Assembly (NCBI GenBank): GCA_963693285.1
Contig: OY848923.1
Span: 6,838,920-6,902,919, forward strand
DNA from: Xestospongia muta
Taxonomy: Eukaryota > Porifera > Demospongiae > Haplosclerida > Petrosiidae
Direction of reading: 5' to 3'
Length of the DNA: 64,000 nt
The translations under genes were made by a program, and so were the position numbers. Under the pieces are notes generated by a model. It saw only the letters and a list, made by a program, of their open reading frames with translations. It was not told where the DNA came from and ran no database searches. Within the stretch, counting starts at the first letter, position 1; the number at the start of each line of letters is the position of its first letter. This document shows, one piece after another, positions 47,459 to 58,956 of the stretch.

Positions 47459-48533
47459 AGCTGATGCTACTATGTAAACCTGCCAACTTGTGATGTTTAC
47501 AAGAACTGCTGAGAGTGCAGGCTAACTTTAAATACTTGTTAGGACAATAGGGGACATTTACTAATAAATTTTATTTTCTTTAGAGTTTATTGTGAACTGG
47601 AGGTATGCCACATGTATTATATGTCTAATGATTTTTTTCGTTACATTTGGCACTCCATCATTTTATCTTCTACATTCCTACAATACTCCAAAGAAAGCCT
47701 GCACTATTGAATACATTGGTGCATATACTTCAGTGATCATCAACAACTGTTTTGATCCATTCTCTATTAAAAGTGTCAATGTTAGCAAAGGGTCGAACAC
47801 ACAATACGACAGTTCAATTTATTTGGTTCAGCATGAGAAGATTCATTACTCACAAGAAAGCTTGAGAAATCGATCATGGAATTACGAAGAATCATCAGAT
47901 ATAAGAATTGGAGCTAATTATTATGACGGCGATGATCCCATCTACACAGCAGGTCCTGGCATTTTATCCTATACTGTAGATGCAATTGCAGATACAACCA
48001 TCAAACAATGTCCAATGCAGCTATATTTGTATAATGATTATACAGCTTTTCGTGGTTTTCGTGGTGAAGGTATTGGTCCAGTTTTTAGCAATATAAGTTC
48101 TTCAGGTTGTCTTTCAGTAAGTGAAACACTTCAGCAACACTTTGTCTACTTCCATCTTTATGACTCTGGTTTTTATTTTGTCGGGTTAGCTGTAAGAGGT
48201 GGAGTGTCTGTTAACATTACCATGTCAGCTCAAGTTACGATATTTAATGTTTCCAAACTAACCCCAGAGAGGTGTGGCTTGAACTCGCAACACGATTCTT
48301 GTTTCTTTGAAATCGCCAAGTCCAAAGTACCGTCATCTCATGATTCTACGTGTCTACTAATGTCCTCGACCAACAGTCAATACCAAAATATCACACTTTG
48401 TGAAGAATACGTTAGTTGGAATGTTGTTCATGTACCAATTGTTAGTGGCTTAGGATGTTTTACTGTTGCTGTGTTTTTTGTCTTAGTCCTTGTTATTTCT
48501 TATGTGATATGTGTATATTATAGAAGAAGGTAA
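44947..48533 (+). CDS. Receptor F2: tandem DED, two-pass membrane protein, 7 exons
   Basis: Exons 44947-45565, 45612-45776, 46263-46364, 46688-46738, 46813-46887, 46937-47179 and 47584-48533 splice in phase to 734 residues. Start ATG 44,947 (M-T-S-E-Q-D) is the nearest before the DEDs; the frame is open further upstream but only from TTG, with one earlier ATG. Residues 10-206 are two DED-like domains closest to F1 (F-L-N-N-S-L-D-D-Y-Q-L-S; I-V-E-P-D-W). Exons 2-6 match F1 exons 2-6 in length, including E-R-E-R-L-L. Then F2 departs: it lacks F1 exon 7, and its ectodomain (Q-C-P-M-Q-L-Y-L-Y-N-D; L-T-P-E-R-C-G-L-N) is closer to D1. Membrane segments lie near 424-448 and 703-730. The protein ends Y-Y-R-R-R, with no ZU5, DD or CARD, and a different gene follows at once. 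Confidence 0.8.
47414..47456. repeat. (GT)n microsatellite in F2 intron 6
   Basis: About 21 GT dinucleotides, absent at the corresponding position of F1. Confidence 0.95.
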
Positions 48534-48792
48534 ATCTTATGTTAAGATTTTTTAATCTACTATTCTTAATATTAATTGTTTTAATAAATCTTTTATTTTT
48601 TAAAGAGTTTAAGATGTATTTTATAGAAGATAAATCTTATGTTAAGATTTTCTAATCTACCATGCTTAAAATTGTTTCGATTAAATCTTTTATTTATTAA
48701 AGTTAAAGATGATGTCATAATGACATCACTATTAAGATAACGCATTACTCAGCAGTTTAGTCAGCATAATTTGACGTTCCTGCTTAGTGAGC

Positions 48793-49812
48793 ATGGCAAC
48801 TGCTAAGAAGTATCTTGCTTTTGTTATTCTCTTGATAAGTATTACAGGAATTCTTTTTATAATCAGCCTTGGTCTTTTCATATACTTTATACATTCTTCC
48901 ACTCTCAATGGAGTTATTATCGTAAATGCAGACACAGTTGTACCTTTTGAAAGAGACGGTTTTAATACTCTATTTACAAAAGACTTGACTGTAGTAAGTA
49001 ATATCGACCATAATGATCATTATCCTCTTAATATATCATTCTACAAAAGTCCTTGTAATAAAATATCAAAAACAATGGACTTTCTTAATCCTGTGTCTCG
49101 TTCTGTCTCGCCAGCCTTCAATCTACGTCTACCGTTCAATTACCGATACGGTGATCGACCACTCTATGCAGTAGGTGATAACAGCAAATTGATCTACACA
49201 ACTATAGCTAGTACAGATCATAACATTTCTGACTGTCCATTGAAACTGTACCTGTTCACAGACGAAGAGAAATATAAACAGTTCAAATACCCAGACTCTC
49301 CTGAGACTGGTTATGTTGCTAGTTCAAAATGTTTGCCAGTGGGGACAAACTCATCAGCAATAGCAACAACAACTTTCAAGTTGGTTTCCGATTCACAAAA
49401 CTATGTTGCTGTATATGTACAAGGAGGAGTAACAGTCACCATCAATATTACAGGGAGCATACTCAAATATTCCCTGAAGAGTCTTAAAAGAGAACCTTGT
49501 TTCCTTCACAATCAACAAAATTATTGTGTCATTTCTATTTCTGAGTCAACAATAGCCACTTCGTCCATCAAGTCCTGTGTTCTTTTCTATTCTCCCCACA
49601 ACAATGGTTTTGTCAACTTCACAACATCCTCAACCCAGATACATAATATAGGCTCAGTTATTACTATTATTGTCTCTGGACTTGTCTTTATATGTTTGTT
49701 ATTCGTTTTGTTTCCAATCAGTCTTTACTACATAGTAATGATTGTGTATAGTAGACGGTCTGAATATGAGAGGCTTTCTGATGTTGAAAGAAAAACACTA
49801 ATTAATTATTAA
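48793..49812 (+). CDS. Receptor G: single-exon two-pass membrane protein
   Basis: One uninterrupted frame of 339 residues from ATG M-A-T-A-K-K; only about six residues precede membrane segment 1 (7-32), so there is almost no N-terminal cytosolic part. The ectodomain belongs to the cluster family: N-Y-R-Y-G-D-R-P-L-Y, C-P-L-K-L-Y-L-F-T-D and R-E-P-C-F-L. It has paired cysteines and several N-x-S/T sites. Segment 2 is near 288-315. The 25-residue tail contains Y-E-R-L (YxxPhi) and E-R-K-T-L-I (ExxxLI), both sorting signals. It follows F2 by 259 bp on the same strand and is tail-to-tail with the lipid-anchored S gene. A single exon in a cluster of split genes hints at retroposition or intron loss. 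Confidence 0.82.
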   Translation: MATAKKYLAFVILLISITGILFIISLGLFIYFIHSSTLNGVIIVNADTVVPFERDGFNTLFTKDLTVVSNIDHNDHYPLNISFYKSPCNKISKTMDFLNPVSRSVSPAFNLRLPFNYRYGDRPLYAVGDNSKLIYTTIASTDHNISDCPLKLYLFTDEEKYKQFKYPDSPETGYVASSKCLPVGTNSSAIATTTFKLVSDSQNYVAVYVQGGVTVTINITGSILKYSLKSLKREPCFLHNQQNYCVISISESTIATSSIKSCVLFYSPHNNGFVNFTTSSTQIHNIGSVITIIVSGLVFICLLFVLFPISLYYIVMIVYSRRSEYERLSDVERKTLINY

Positions 49813-50062
49813 ACATTTTGTTATTTAATTAATTAATTTAATAATTGTTACATTCATATTCAATGATTTTTGGTGTCAGACTCGACACATTTATTGTATC
49901 AATAATTAAATTAAAAGAACTAATGAATTATCAAAAATTAAAATGCTCTTAACATTCACCAACACTATTCTGACTTATTTGTCTCTTTGCCTGAATTGTC
50001 AATAACTTGTATGCTGTAAATAAGAGAAAACACAATTATTTAAAACAGTGTTCTTAAAACTC
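49813..50062. other. Short convergent intergenic stretch
   Basis: AT-rich spacer between two stop codons; nothing further was seen. Confidence 0.6.
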
Positions 50063-50692
50063 TTACAAGTAATGGTCTTTGTCCCATTCTTCCTCTAATG
50101 CAGCTCGTAAACTATCCACATAACTTCCTGACCAGCCACTCCCACTTTCTTCGTTTACAGTAACTTTAACAACTGATTTAAGTGTGTTGGTATCATCACA
50201 TAATCTTTTACAATATCCCTCTTCTTTGTGGACGTAGACTTGTGAAAGTAGACCAGTATTCTAAGAACAATAGAACAATGTTATAAAGTTTATAAAGGAT
50301 GTTCTAAATAAGCTATATAATCCTATGTCAGTTCATTATGTGTTATTCCAACTGTGAATGGAGAATACCCTACACAATGGATGGTATCTAAGGTATGGCC
50401 CAAATTTGGTTGGCTGTTTATACTACAATATATATTATGTATTATATTCTTTCAAGTAGTTAATAGATAAAATGCTTACTTCTTTTAATGCTATGATAAT
50501 TTTGTCAAAGTTCAAACCAGCTTCTTCTCCTTCCTCTTCAATACTAGCTCCACCTGTTGTTGGTTGACTGGTATCCCAATAACAAACATTTAACAACACA
50601 GCAGGTGGTACACCTGGTGAATCCCCTAAGATCGGTTGCTCATCTTCAAAATCTGATCTCTTTTCATGAGGCCCTCTACAACAATTCCCCAT
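50063..50692 (-). CDS. Lipid-anchored single-module S-family protein, 2 exons
   Basis: Exons 50480-50692 and 50063-50260 join in phase 0 to 136 residues. The protein begins M-G-N-C-C: Gly2 is a candidate N-myristoylation site and the two Cys candidate palmitoylation sites, as in Src-family or Galpha N-termini. D-E-Q-P-I-L is an acidic-dileucine-like signal. The rest follows the S module: a strand plus helix (F-D-K-I-I-I-A-L-K-E) in exon 1, then V-V-K-V-T-V-N, S-Y-V-D-S-L-R-A-A-L and H-Y-L in exon 2. The stop TAA stands exactly where multi-module S genes have their donor (TTGTAAGA here). It lies between receptors G and E4, so a soluble-looking family has a member tied to the same membranes. 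Function unknown. Confidence 0.7.
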
Positions 50693-50873
50693 GTCAAAAT
50701 TTGAACTAGCAAAGGGGTGTTGTTATATGAGCCTTTAATGATTTTATTCATTGTTATCAAAACACCCATTTGTAAAGATTCCCCTGATATAGTAGTCAAC
50801 ACACTATGTCAACATTGAAAGTCCCACAAGAGATATTGTTAACAAAACTTATTAATAAAATATAAAATACATT

Positions 50874-51949
50874 CTAGTTAATTGGTATATATCCATCCCT
50901 TTTTCTTTTCAACACCAAAAAAACAAAAGTGATAACAAAAAATACTAAGACTAATAAAGCAATGACAGCTCCTAGTATAGAAGCTAAAACAATTATAAAA
51001 GATCTGCTTTTGAAAGATACCTGAACATGATTGATTTTCGATTGAAAATTGTGATTAGGTTTTGCATAAGCTAATAAAACCATTTCTTCACTACGAGGAA
51101 ATGTTGATGAACTTGTTTGTAAATCACACACATTAGAATTATCAATGACACAAGTAGAATAATCTGTGAGATAATCATTGATGTCTACTATATTCTCAGT
51201 AGCTATCACATTGTAAGAGAAAAGAGTACTTGCCTCAGGTGCTAACAGGACGGCATAATAGTAAGAGTCTTCTTTTGCTTCAAAAGTGATGTTAGTACAT
51301 ATGGTGATATTTTCTCCACCAATTTGTATCTCTTGTTTTAGTACTGGTGGATCTAAAACACTGTATTCCATGTAATTTACGTAGCTTTCTTCATTATCAA
51401 AAATATATAGATATGTTGAAGCTATACTTTGAGCATTGCCTAAGCAAATTTTATACTTCAAGGTTGAGCCATGAAGTAAATATACATACATTTCATTAAT
51501 AATTGGTAAATTGTCTACGATTGTTGATCCATTCCAAGAGTGTTGCTCTATTTTTGTTTTGTATGTCAATTGCTTAACTGGAATTAAACTTAATGTTATA
51601 TGATGATTACTATCACCATGATTTATTTGCTCATTGATTGATATCGTTTTAACTGAAGCAATGTCAACATTAACTAAAACTACAGTATCATCCTCTGCAA
51701 CTACTGTCTCAAATGTTGATGGTGTCTTATGAGCTGTTACTTCGTAAGTCACTAAGAAACCTACCATACCAAGAACACAAACTAACAATAAAATCCCAAT
51801 TGCTACTATTGTAAAAAAGAAGAGACGTTTTCCTGAATTTACTAGCTTGGAAGGATATCCTATAAACTTAATGAAGTAAACGTTGTTATATACTTTCTAA
51901 ACTGACCATTTGTTGCCTTTTCTTTGACTGTTAATTCTTTCTTCTCCAT
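50874..51949 (-). CDS. Receptor E4: two-pass membrane protein with minimal N-terminus, 2 exons
   Basis: Exons 51907-51949 and 50874-51859 give 342 residues in frame from ATG M-E-K-K-E-L. The N-terminus is about 24 residues and basic. Membrane segments lie near 25-48 and 305-330. The ectodomain keeps the family motif as L-Y-I-F-D-N-E-E-S-Y-V-N-Y, with cysteine pairs and N-x-S/T sites. The tail K-R-K-R-D-G-Y-I-P-I-N contains Y-I-P-I (YxxPhi). The donor of exon 1 is GTCAGT. An open frame continues upstream without an ATG. A CCCCACCC box lies about 60-70 bp upstream and may also serve the decayed plus-strand receptor at 52.05 kb. Confidence 0.75.
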
Positions 51950-52049
51950 TTTTCGTCTTCCCAGACTCTCACTCGCATCAAGTGTGCGTCTGGGGGCTAG
52001 TCTAGCCCAAGCAGCCCCACCCACCAAATGGAAGGACACTGGACAGTGC

Positions 52050-53230
52050 AAAAGACAATGGCCTTCAAGTGTATGTATGAATTTTGTATTTGTATTATAT
52101 TTGTATTTTGTATTTGTATTATTATTTCTATCTTTTTCATTTAGTCCTTATATTCAATCAATCTATAAAAGCTGTAAGGGTCGTAATCGTATCAAAACTG
52201 ATGACAATACTAGTGATTCAGTTGCAACAATTGACATAGTTAGCTCATTACATTTGTAAATTGCAGAAGATGAGCATAATGAGCGTACGCTGTCAGTCAT
52301 CATCAAGCCCTTTACGAGAACCATCTCAATACATAAATAATTCATCACATGCACACAGGATTGAACAAGATGATAATAATTCATTAACTGTTAGTGAAGT
52401 TGGTAACAGACAGAAATTAAGTAAATATTTACACAACAAAATACTGCTATTCTTTTATTATATTACATATTAACAGAAAAAAAGATTTTCCCAAGATATG
52501 TTGTCACATTTCTAATGATCATGATGAATATTATTTATTTTGATATTTATCATTCTTAGTGGCACAAAATTGATGATAAAGTCAGTTTTACCAACAATCT
52601 ACTAATTCTATGGAAATTGAAATGTTAATTTGCCTGTTTCAGCTTTAATAAGCTTGTCACATAATGAATATTCATATCAATACCACACTTAACTGAATCA
52701 GCTGTTGCTTATGTATGTCCTGTTAAACCTCCTGAGTGGATAGATTATTTATCATAATTTACAGTACCTAAACATTTGAACACTCTCACTATAATTACAA
52801 CTATTATGGTTCTAATCAGCCTATTTATTTGCTTTCTAACTCAAAATTGTTAAATGATCTTATCATATCAGCTGATATATATATATATATATATATATAT
52901 ACTGTTTCTACACATTATAGATTGATACTAGAGTCACTGTTTCTAGACCTGATCAATAGTTCATATGTACTATAACACAACTGGAATGTGTACCACTAAC
53001 AAGTGAACCTCTGTAATCAGATAATCCATCATGTACATTGACTATGTGTAGTAGTAATTTGATCTGCAACAAACCAATATCTTATAGTAAAAAATACTAA
53101 TAATGTCAAGGTGACATATACTTCTGTAAGTTCTAATATTCTTCAACAAAATGGTGTCCTTGGCTTCTCTTTTTTTCTACTAATGTTTTTGTGGCTCTTT
53201 TAGATTTTGTCTTTATACTATAGATCAGTA
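52050..53230 (+). pseudogene. Decayed receptor copy P1
   Basis: An ATG at about 52,059 (M-A-F-K) precedes a donor. A later open stretch (52,270-52,425) encodes a Ser-rich cytosolic-type segment ending before GTAAAT; then comes a region resembling membrane segment 1 and the early ectodomain, with many stops. The same order with fewer lesions occurs in P2 at 55.7 kb. I read it as a dead member of the receptor family. Confidence 0.5.
52875..52901. repeat. (TA)n microsatellite
   Basis: About 13 TA dinucleotides within P1. Confidence 0.9.
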
Positions 53231-53934
53231 ATAGCTTCTCTCTTGTGTTAATTTAGATATAAATGCCACAATAAATATTAAAAACTATTGAAAGATTTAT
53301 ACCCTAATTATTATAACTTTGTTAAAAATGTAGCGAAACTTGTATTGATTTATTTTATAGTTTATAATAGAGAAGAGTGAATAGTGTGAATATTTATGTT
53401 TGGTTAATAGATTCATAGTCTACACTTGACCTCTATGAGTATTCACAGAAATACACTAGGGAGATTTTGAAATTTGTATTGTTGGGCTATTATAATAATA
53501 TCATTATATACACCTCCACATACCACTAATATTACGTACATTAAATATGTAGTCACAATTTCCCCTTATCACAGCAGTTTCATCAGAACTGATAGTCTCA
53601 GTCAGCACTTAATCTTGGGTACATAACTTTTACTAACAATTACTATCACTATGAGATGGCTATATATATGATATAGACATCATATGGATTGTGACATTTG
53701 CAGCTGAATGGACATGCTTTGACTGAAAGATAACTTCACTAGTCAAGTTTTATGTTAATACAAATATACTCTAATTACTGTCCTTCTGTTTTGGAAAGTT
53801 CAATATATAACATTTATTAACACTTGCACACACTCATTTCAAACTTTATTTATTAGGTATTACAGTTATATAAAATTATGAAAAAGGTACTCCAACACAA
53901 TTGCATAAAGATTAAACTTGTAATTGTGTGATCA

Positions 53935-54719
53935 TTAACGAGGAAAGGGTGGATCTTTTGAAGATGGAATGATAACTGGAGCAGGTCCAGTATACTGAGA
54001 AATTTTACAATCTGCTGAAAAAGATATGCTACAGTGATGAAATTATTTCAGTCATTTCTCTCAAAATACTCAATATACATACTTGAATTGTTTGAACATT
54101 CCTTCAAAACTGGAACGAACTGCACGGATAATTGCATTGAGATCATCAACTCCAGGATTGCATTCGTGTACGTTCAAATCCAATTTAATAATAGGTTTTT
54201 GGGAAGAATCTTGCTCAAAATCTTTTTTAATTGTCAAATTGAAGTAATAACCTGGCTACAATATACATACACAAATATTACAATATTAATGTGACATCAT
54301 ATTTGTTCCCTTACTTGTTCCCTTAGCAATTTTTGGGTTAGATCTGAAAGCAAAGTGTCCAAAGGTGATGGTGTAACATCTGGGTAAGAGATGATCACAT
54401 CTACAGGCCCTGAATGGATCTGCCCAGAGCATTTAATAAGCATAGATAATTTCACTTGGGAAATTTGAACTTCCCAATTGTGGAAATGTATTTTCTCAAT
54501 CTCAACAATGACTTCCTCTTTAGATTTTAGTACACAGACTCCTTTTTCAGTGTCACTTGCAGGTTTAAACCATATTTTTGTAAGATCTTCCTTTCTTATA
54601 TATACTAGCTTTACTTGCTAAATACTCCTTAACTTTTCAACATTTTTTATTTTCTTTCCAATGCTAGAAATGAAAATTGCCCTTCCTTTCTTCACTGGTT
54701 CAGTTCCCCCGCTTGCCAT
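53935..54719 (-). pseudogene. Frameshifted copy of the 59-kb single-module S gene (Q1)
   Basis: Three exon equivalents (about 54,317-54,719, 54,085-54,255 and 53,935-54,015) match the intact gene at 58,957-59,743. Near 54,635 one A is missing compared with that gene, shifting the frame into a stop in exon 1. The rest (I-W-F-K-P-A, V-D-V-I-I-S-Y, V-D-D-L-N-A-I-I-R-A-V-R-S-S-F) remains readable. Initiation downstream or a sequence error are alternatives. Confidence 0.65.
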
Positions 54720-55660
54720 AATTCATTAACAAAATCTTCATATATGCAACTCTTTCTAAAAAGAGCCTATAATAGATTACAGTGACCACTGACATCTGAA
54801 ATATTTCAGAATTCAGTAAGACAAATGTGTAGTATTGTAAACTTAATATGTCCTTACTCTTTATGACAATAAAGAGGCAGGAATCACTAATATGTCCTCA
54901 GAGATCATAATAAGAGCTGTTTTTAATACATGTATAACTTGAATAACTATCATTTTGAAGGCTTATATTGTGGATGTAATATTTTAGATATATAAGATCA
55001 TGCAGTTAAATACTTTCAGCTGTTATTAGACTATTTTATGAGAAAAAATATTTACTTTCAAAAAGTACAGAAAATAGGCACTGTGACATAATTCTTCACT
55101 TTTATGTAAATATAAACAGTGACCATTTATTAAATATCTGTTAAGTTTTAACAAAAAAAATTAAAAACATAATGTTTCATGCAAAACAATCACTAGCTTT
55201 TACTCTTAAAACAATATTTTTGGCCTAATAATCATAAACTTGTTGCTACATATGGTAATTGTTTCTACAGTGATATACAGATGCATATATATATGTCATA
55301 ACTAAATTAATCTTGCATCTTCAGTAAATCTATAATTATAAGTAATTTTCAAATTTCATATTAATAAATAATAAATTAAATCTTCCATTGATTTCAAGTG
55401 AATTGTAAACCATTACACAAACCATATAACATCATTCATGATTTAATTAAATATACAAAGGAAATTCAATAGTTCATTGCTAGACTATTTTATGTTTATT
55501 CATAACAGATCTAGACTACACAGCATTTATTATTATGATCTTTAACACATTATCACATGTTTCAGCTGAGGTGTAGTATGCCATACTAGATATATTTTAT
55601 AAGTCTAAGGATAAAAATAAAATTTAAAATGCAACCATATAAATCTACATATATTATACA
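54720..55660. repeat. Duplicated AT-rich flank (copy at about 59,840-60,600)
   Basis: Shared runs include ATAAAGAGGCAGGAATCACTA and TTTCAGCTGTTATTAGACTA. It shows that the 52.0-55.65 kb unit was duplicated as a whole, including non-coding DNA. No gene. Confidence 0.6.
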
Positions 55661-55689
55661 TAGCCCCTCCCACTAAAGGACGCAACACT

Positions 55690-56960
55690 ATGGCCTTCAA
55701 GGTGTGTGTATGAAATATATATTTGCATTGCAATATTCTCTGTTTTCATGTTGACCTTATATTCAGTTGACCTACAGAAGCTGTAAAAGATCCTACTTGT
55801 ATCAAAACTGATGACAGTACTACTAGTGATTCAGGTACAACAATTAAGATTATATTTGTATATTGTACAAGATGAGCATACACATTGTTAATTGCTAATA
55901 GCTGGCAGTCATCATCAAGCCTTTTACAAAGATCATCTTCATATTTAAATAGTTCATGACATGCACACAGGAATGAAGAGGATCACAGTAATTCTTTAAC
56001 TGTTAGTGAACTTGGTAACAGACAGAAGTCAAGTATTTACACTACAAATGCTACAAATATTGTAATTCATTTATTATATTACATACTAGCAGAAAAAAGA
56101 TTCTCTCAAAATGTTTCATCACATTTGTAATGATACCAATTATTTTGATATTTGTTATTGTTGTTGACACAATGTTAATGATAAAGTCAGTTTCACCTTT
56201 ACAAGAATCTACTAATTCTATAGATATTGGAGATGATAATTTGCCTGTTTTAGTTTTCATACCAATGTCACATTATGTATATTCACTCACAATAATGCTA
56301 TCAAATACAGACAATGAATTAACAGTGTCTATCTATGTCCAGTGAAACCTACCGAGAGGACAGATTATTTATCAAAAGTTACTTTACCTAAACTTTCTAG
56401 ATGTTCTCATTATAATTACAACTATTATGGTGCTGATCAGCCTATTTACTTGCTTTAAAACTCAAGGTTGTTATATGATTTTATCATATTAGCTGATGCT
56501 GTTTCTACATGTTGCACTCTACCTATTAAATAATAGTACTAACAACACAACTTCAAATTTTCAAATCACCGCAGACATATATACCATCTTGTTTTAACAT
56601 CAATAAATTAAACACTGACTATAATGATATGGCCATTTAATATCACTGAATCTTCTCTTTAATATATTGCTATAGAGATTGATGCTAGAGTCACTGTTAC
56701 TAGCAATATATCAGTACTTTGTATGTACTATAACACAGCTGGATTGTATATCCCTAATGAGTGTAGTGAACTGTCATCATGCAGATAATCCATCATGTAC
56801 ATTGACTGTGTGTAGTAGTAATTTGATCTGCAACAAACCAATTTCATGACTTGGTGGAACCAACCTATATTGTTAAGATGATGTATGGTGTCCTTAGCTT
56901 CCCACTTTTGTTTTTATAGCTCTTAGAATTTGTGACCCTGGTCTTTTCATCTTTATATTA
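55690..56960 (+). pseudogene. Decayed receptor copy P2
   Basis: M-A-F-K at 55,691 is followed by a donor. A stretch near 56,105-56,345 encodes a membrane segment (I-P-I-I-L-I-F-V-I-V-V) and the start of an ectodomain. A frame change then leads to Y-N-Y-N-Y-Y-G-A-D-Q-P-I-Y, matching the receptor pattern Y-x-Y-G-D-x-P-x-Y/I seen in G and F1. Further on, around 56,690-56,780, come V-T-V-T-S-N-I-S and C-x-E-x-S. Several stops and frameshifts separate these pieces. Confidence 0.55.
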
Positions 56961-57154
56961 CAGTAATAGTTTCTCAATTGTGTTTTTATACATATGAAAC
57001 CAAGGAAGCCACAAGACACAAAAACTATCAATAGATAATTTACGTTCTTAATGTTAACTTTTCAGAAAGGAAGTGAAATTTGTAATGATTAATTATTATA
57101 ATTTTATAAAAGAAATTATGGAATATATCATTTTCAAAGATATATGATCCATAT

Positions 57155-57379
57155 ATATAATCAACACCTAACCTTATATCAATATTCATAGTAATACACC
57201 TATAATCAACACCTGACCTTATATCAATATTCATAGTAATACACCTATAATCAACACCTGACCTTATATCAATATTCATAGTAATACACCTATAATCAAC
57301 ACCTGACCTTATATCAATATTCATAGTAATACACCTATAATCAACACCTGACCTTATATCAATATTCATAGTAATACAC
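57155..57379. repeat. 45-bp minisatellite, 5 copies
   Basis: The unit contains CACCTATAATCAACACCTGA and CTTATATCAATATTCATAGT. Because 45 is divisible by three it creates an artificial repeated open frame. The corresponding place in the older unit (about 53,405-53,455) has one copy only, so expansion followed the duplication. Confidence 0.9.
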
Positions 57380-57719
57380 TAGGGACATTTTGAAACTTGC
57401 ATTGTATATAATATTATGTGTATATAATATTGTTAAAATATTATATACACATTTCCTCATACCACTAATATTTGATATATTTAAATGTGTACATATGGTC
57501 GGTCACAATTTCCACTTATTACAGCAGTTTCATCAGAACTGATAGTCTTTCTCAGTACTTACTCTTGGGTACATGACTTTTTAGCCAAAAATCTATCACT
57601 ACAAGATGGCTATTACAATATATGTCATATACATTTTGCTGATCTGAATCCATCAATAACTTTTAATTTAAAATGTATGGTTTGTTTTATCCTATATCCA
57701 TTGCCAATTATATGAAATA

Positions 57720-58950
57720 AAATTATCATAATATTGTTGTTTTTATCTGGTAAATAATAACACACACTATTAGATCAATATGTCACTATTGTGTGTGTAA
57801 AATTATACATTATACATATAAAAGTTATATAATCTCTGTTCATAGTTTCAGAGTGTTGGTATGATATATTTATTCTTTATTATGGACTTCAATTATACAT
57901 ATAGATGATAGTCATTGAACATTAAACCATGGAAATAATTTGGAAATTTAACAGACCAACAGTGCACTTCAAAGTTGCCTTATCTGTGTGTCTATGAATT
58001 GACAAAAATATTACGCTACTGCATGATGTAATGACTTTGTACAACATCAATGAATCTACATATGCATAGTAAATGTTCATATTAATTCTGTTTTAAAGTT
58101 ATGCATTAACCATATGCTTATTTAGATCAACATGTTGTCACATATTTGGACAAAAATGTACTGAAAGTTTAGTTGTTGATCTTATTTTTTCTGCTACGAC
58201 TAAGAAGAGCTGTTACTACAAAATAGGGCTTTTATCCTGCTTAAATCATTTTATTAAACAACCTCTGAATACGTTCTATATTCTAATTCTTGTCAATTGT
58301 TCATTTATTACAACATACACATAATAAATTATCTTGTTTTATGTCACACATATTATGCATATAATTATATATGATGTCATGAGTTCAATCATCTTTCTCA
58401 ATTCTATGATGAAATTGTTGTTTACTAAATAACCTTATGTAATTTTATCTTGTTGATCACCTCAAAACAAAGGTAAATCTTGTCCAAATCTTAACACTTA
58501 TATCCTTAGATAAAATGATGAGTGTATAAATGAAAGTAGCAATTATTGCTACATATCTCTCAGGTAATTTTATAAGAGTGCACTTTGAACTTTTTACTTA
58601 AATCAATATAAAATGACGTTCATAGATTACACCTGCTTCAATAATTGTAACTAGCATTGCTGGACAGTTAAAACAAAATCATGAATTAATTAATCTGTGT
58701 AATCTATGACAGCACATTTTCACACCAACATTTCCATCTGAATGATAAAGTTTTGACTGAAATACAACCTCACTAGTCAAGTTTTACATTAATAGAAAAA
58801 ATAGTATATTTTCTGTTCTTCTGTTTTTGCATAAAATTCTGTATACAACATTTGTATAGCATTATGCAGACATTTTAAAGGTTTATGTAGATATTACATT
58901 ATAAAAAGGGGAAATGTAACACAATTGTGTAATGATTAAATATATAATTG
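57720..58950. other. Gene-free AT-rich interval
   Basis: No exon series, family motif or transposon end was recognised. The right part matches about 53,690-53,930 in the older unit. Confidence 0.5.
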
Positions 58951-58956
58951 TGTGAG

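Noticed and set aside
57040..57369. Open frame with five perfect 15-residue repeats
   Set aside because: It is produced by the 45-bp minisatellite; the unit length is divisible by three and the frame has no start context or flanking exons.
57155..57379. CRISPR-like repeat array
   Set aside because: Units are directly adjacent without spacers and the genome is clearly eukaryotic.
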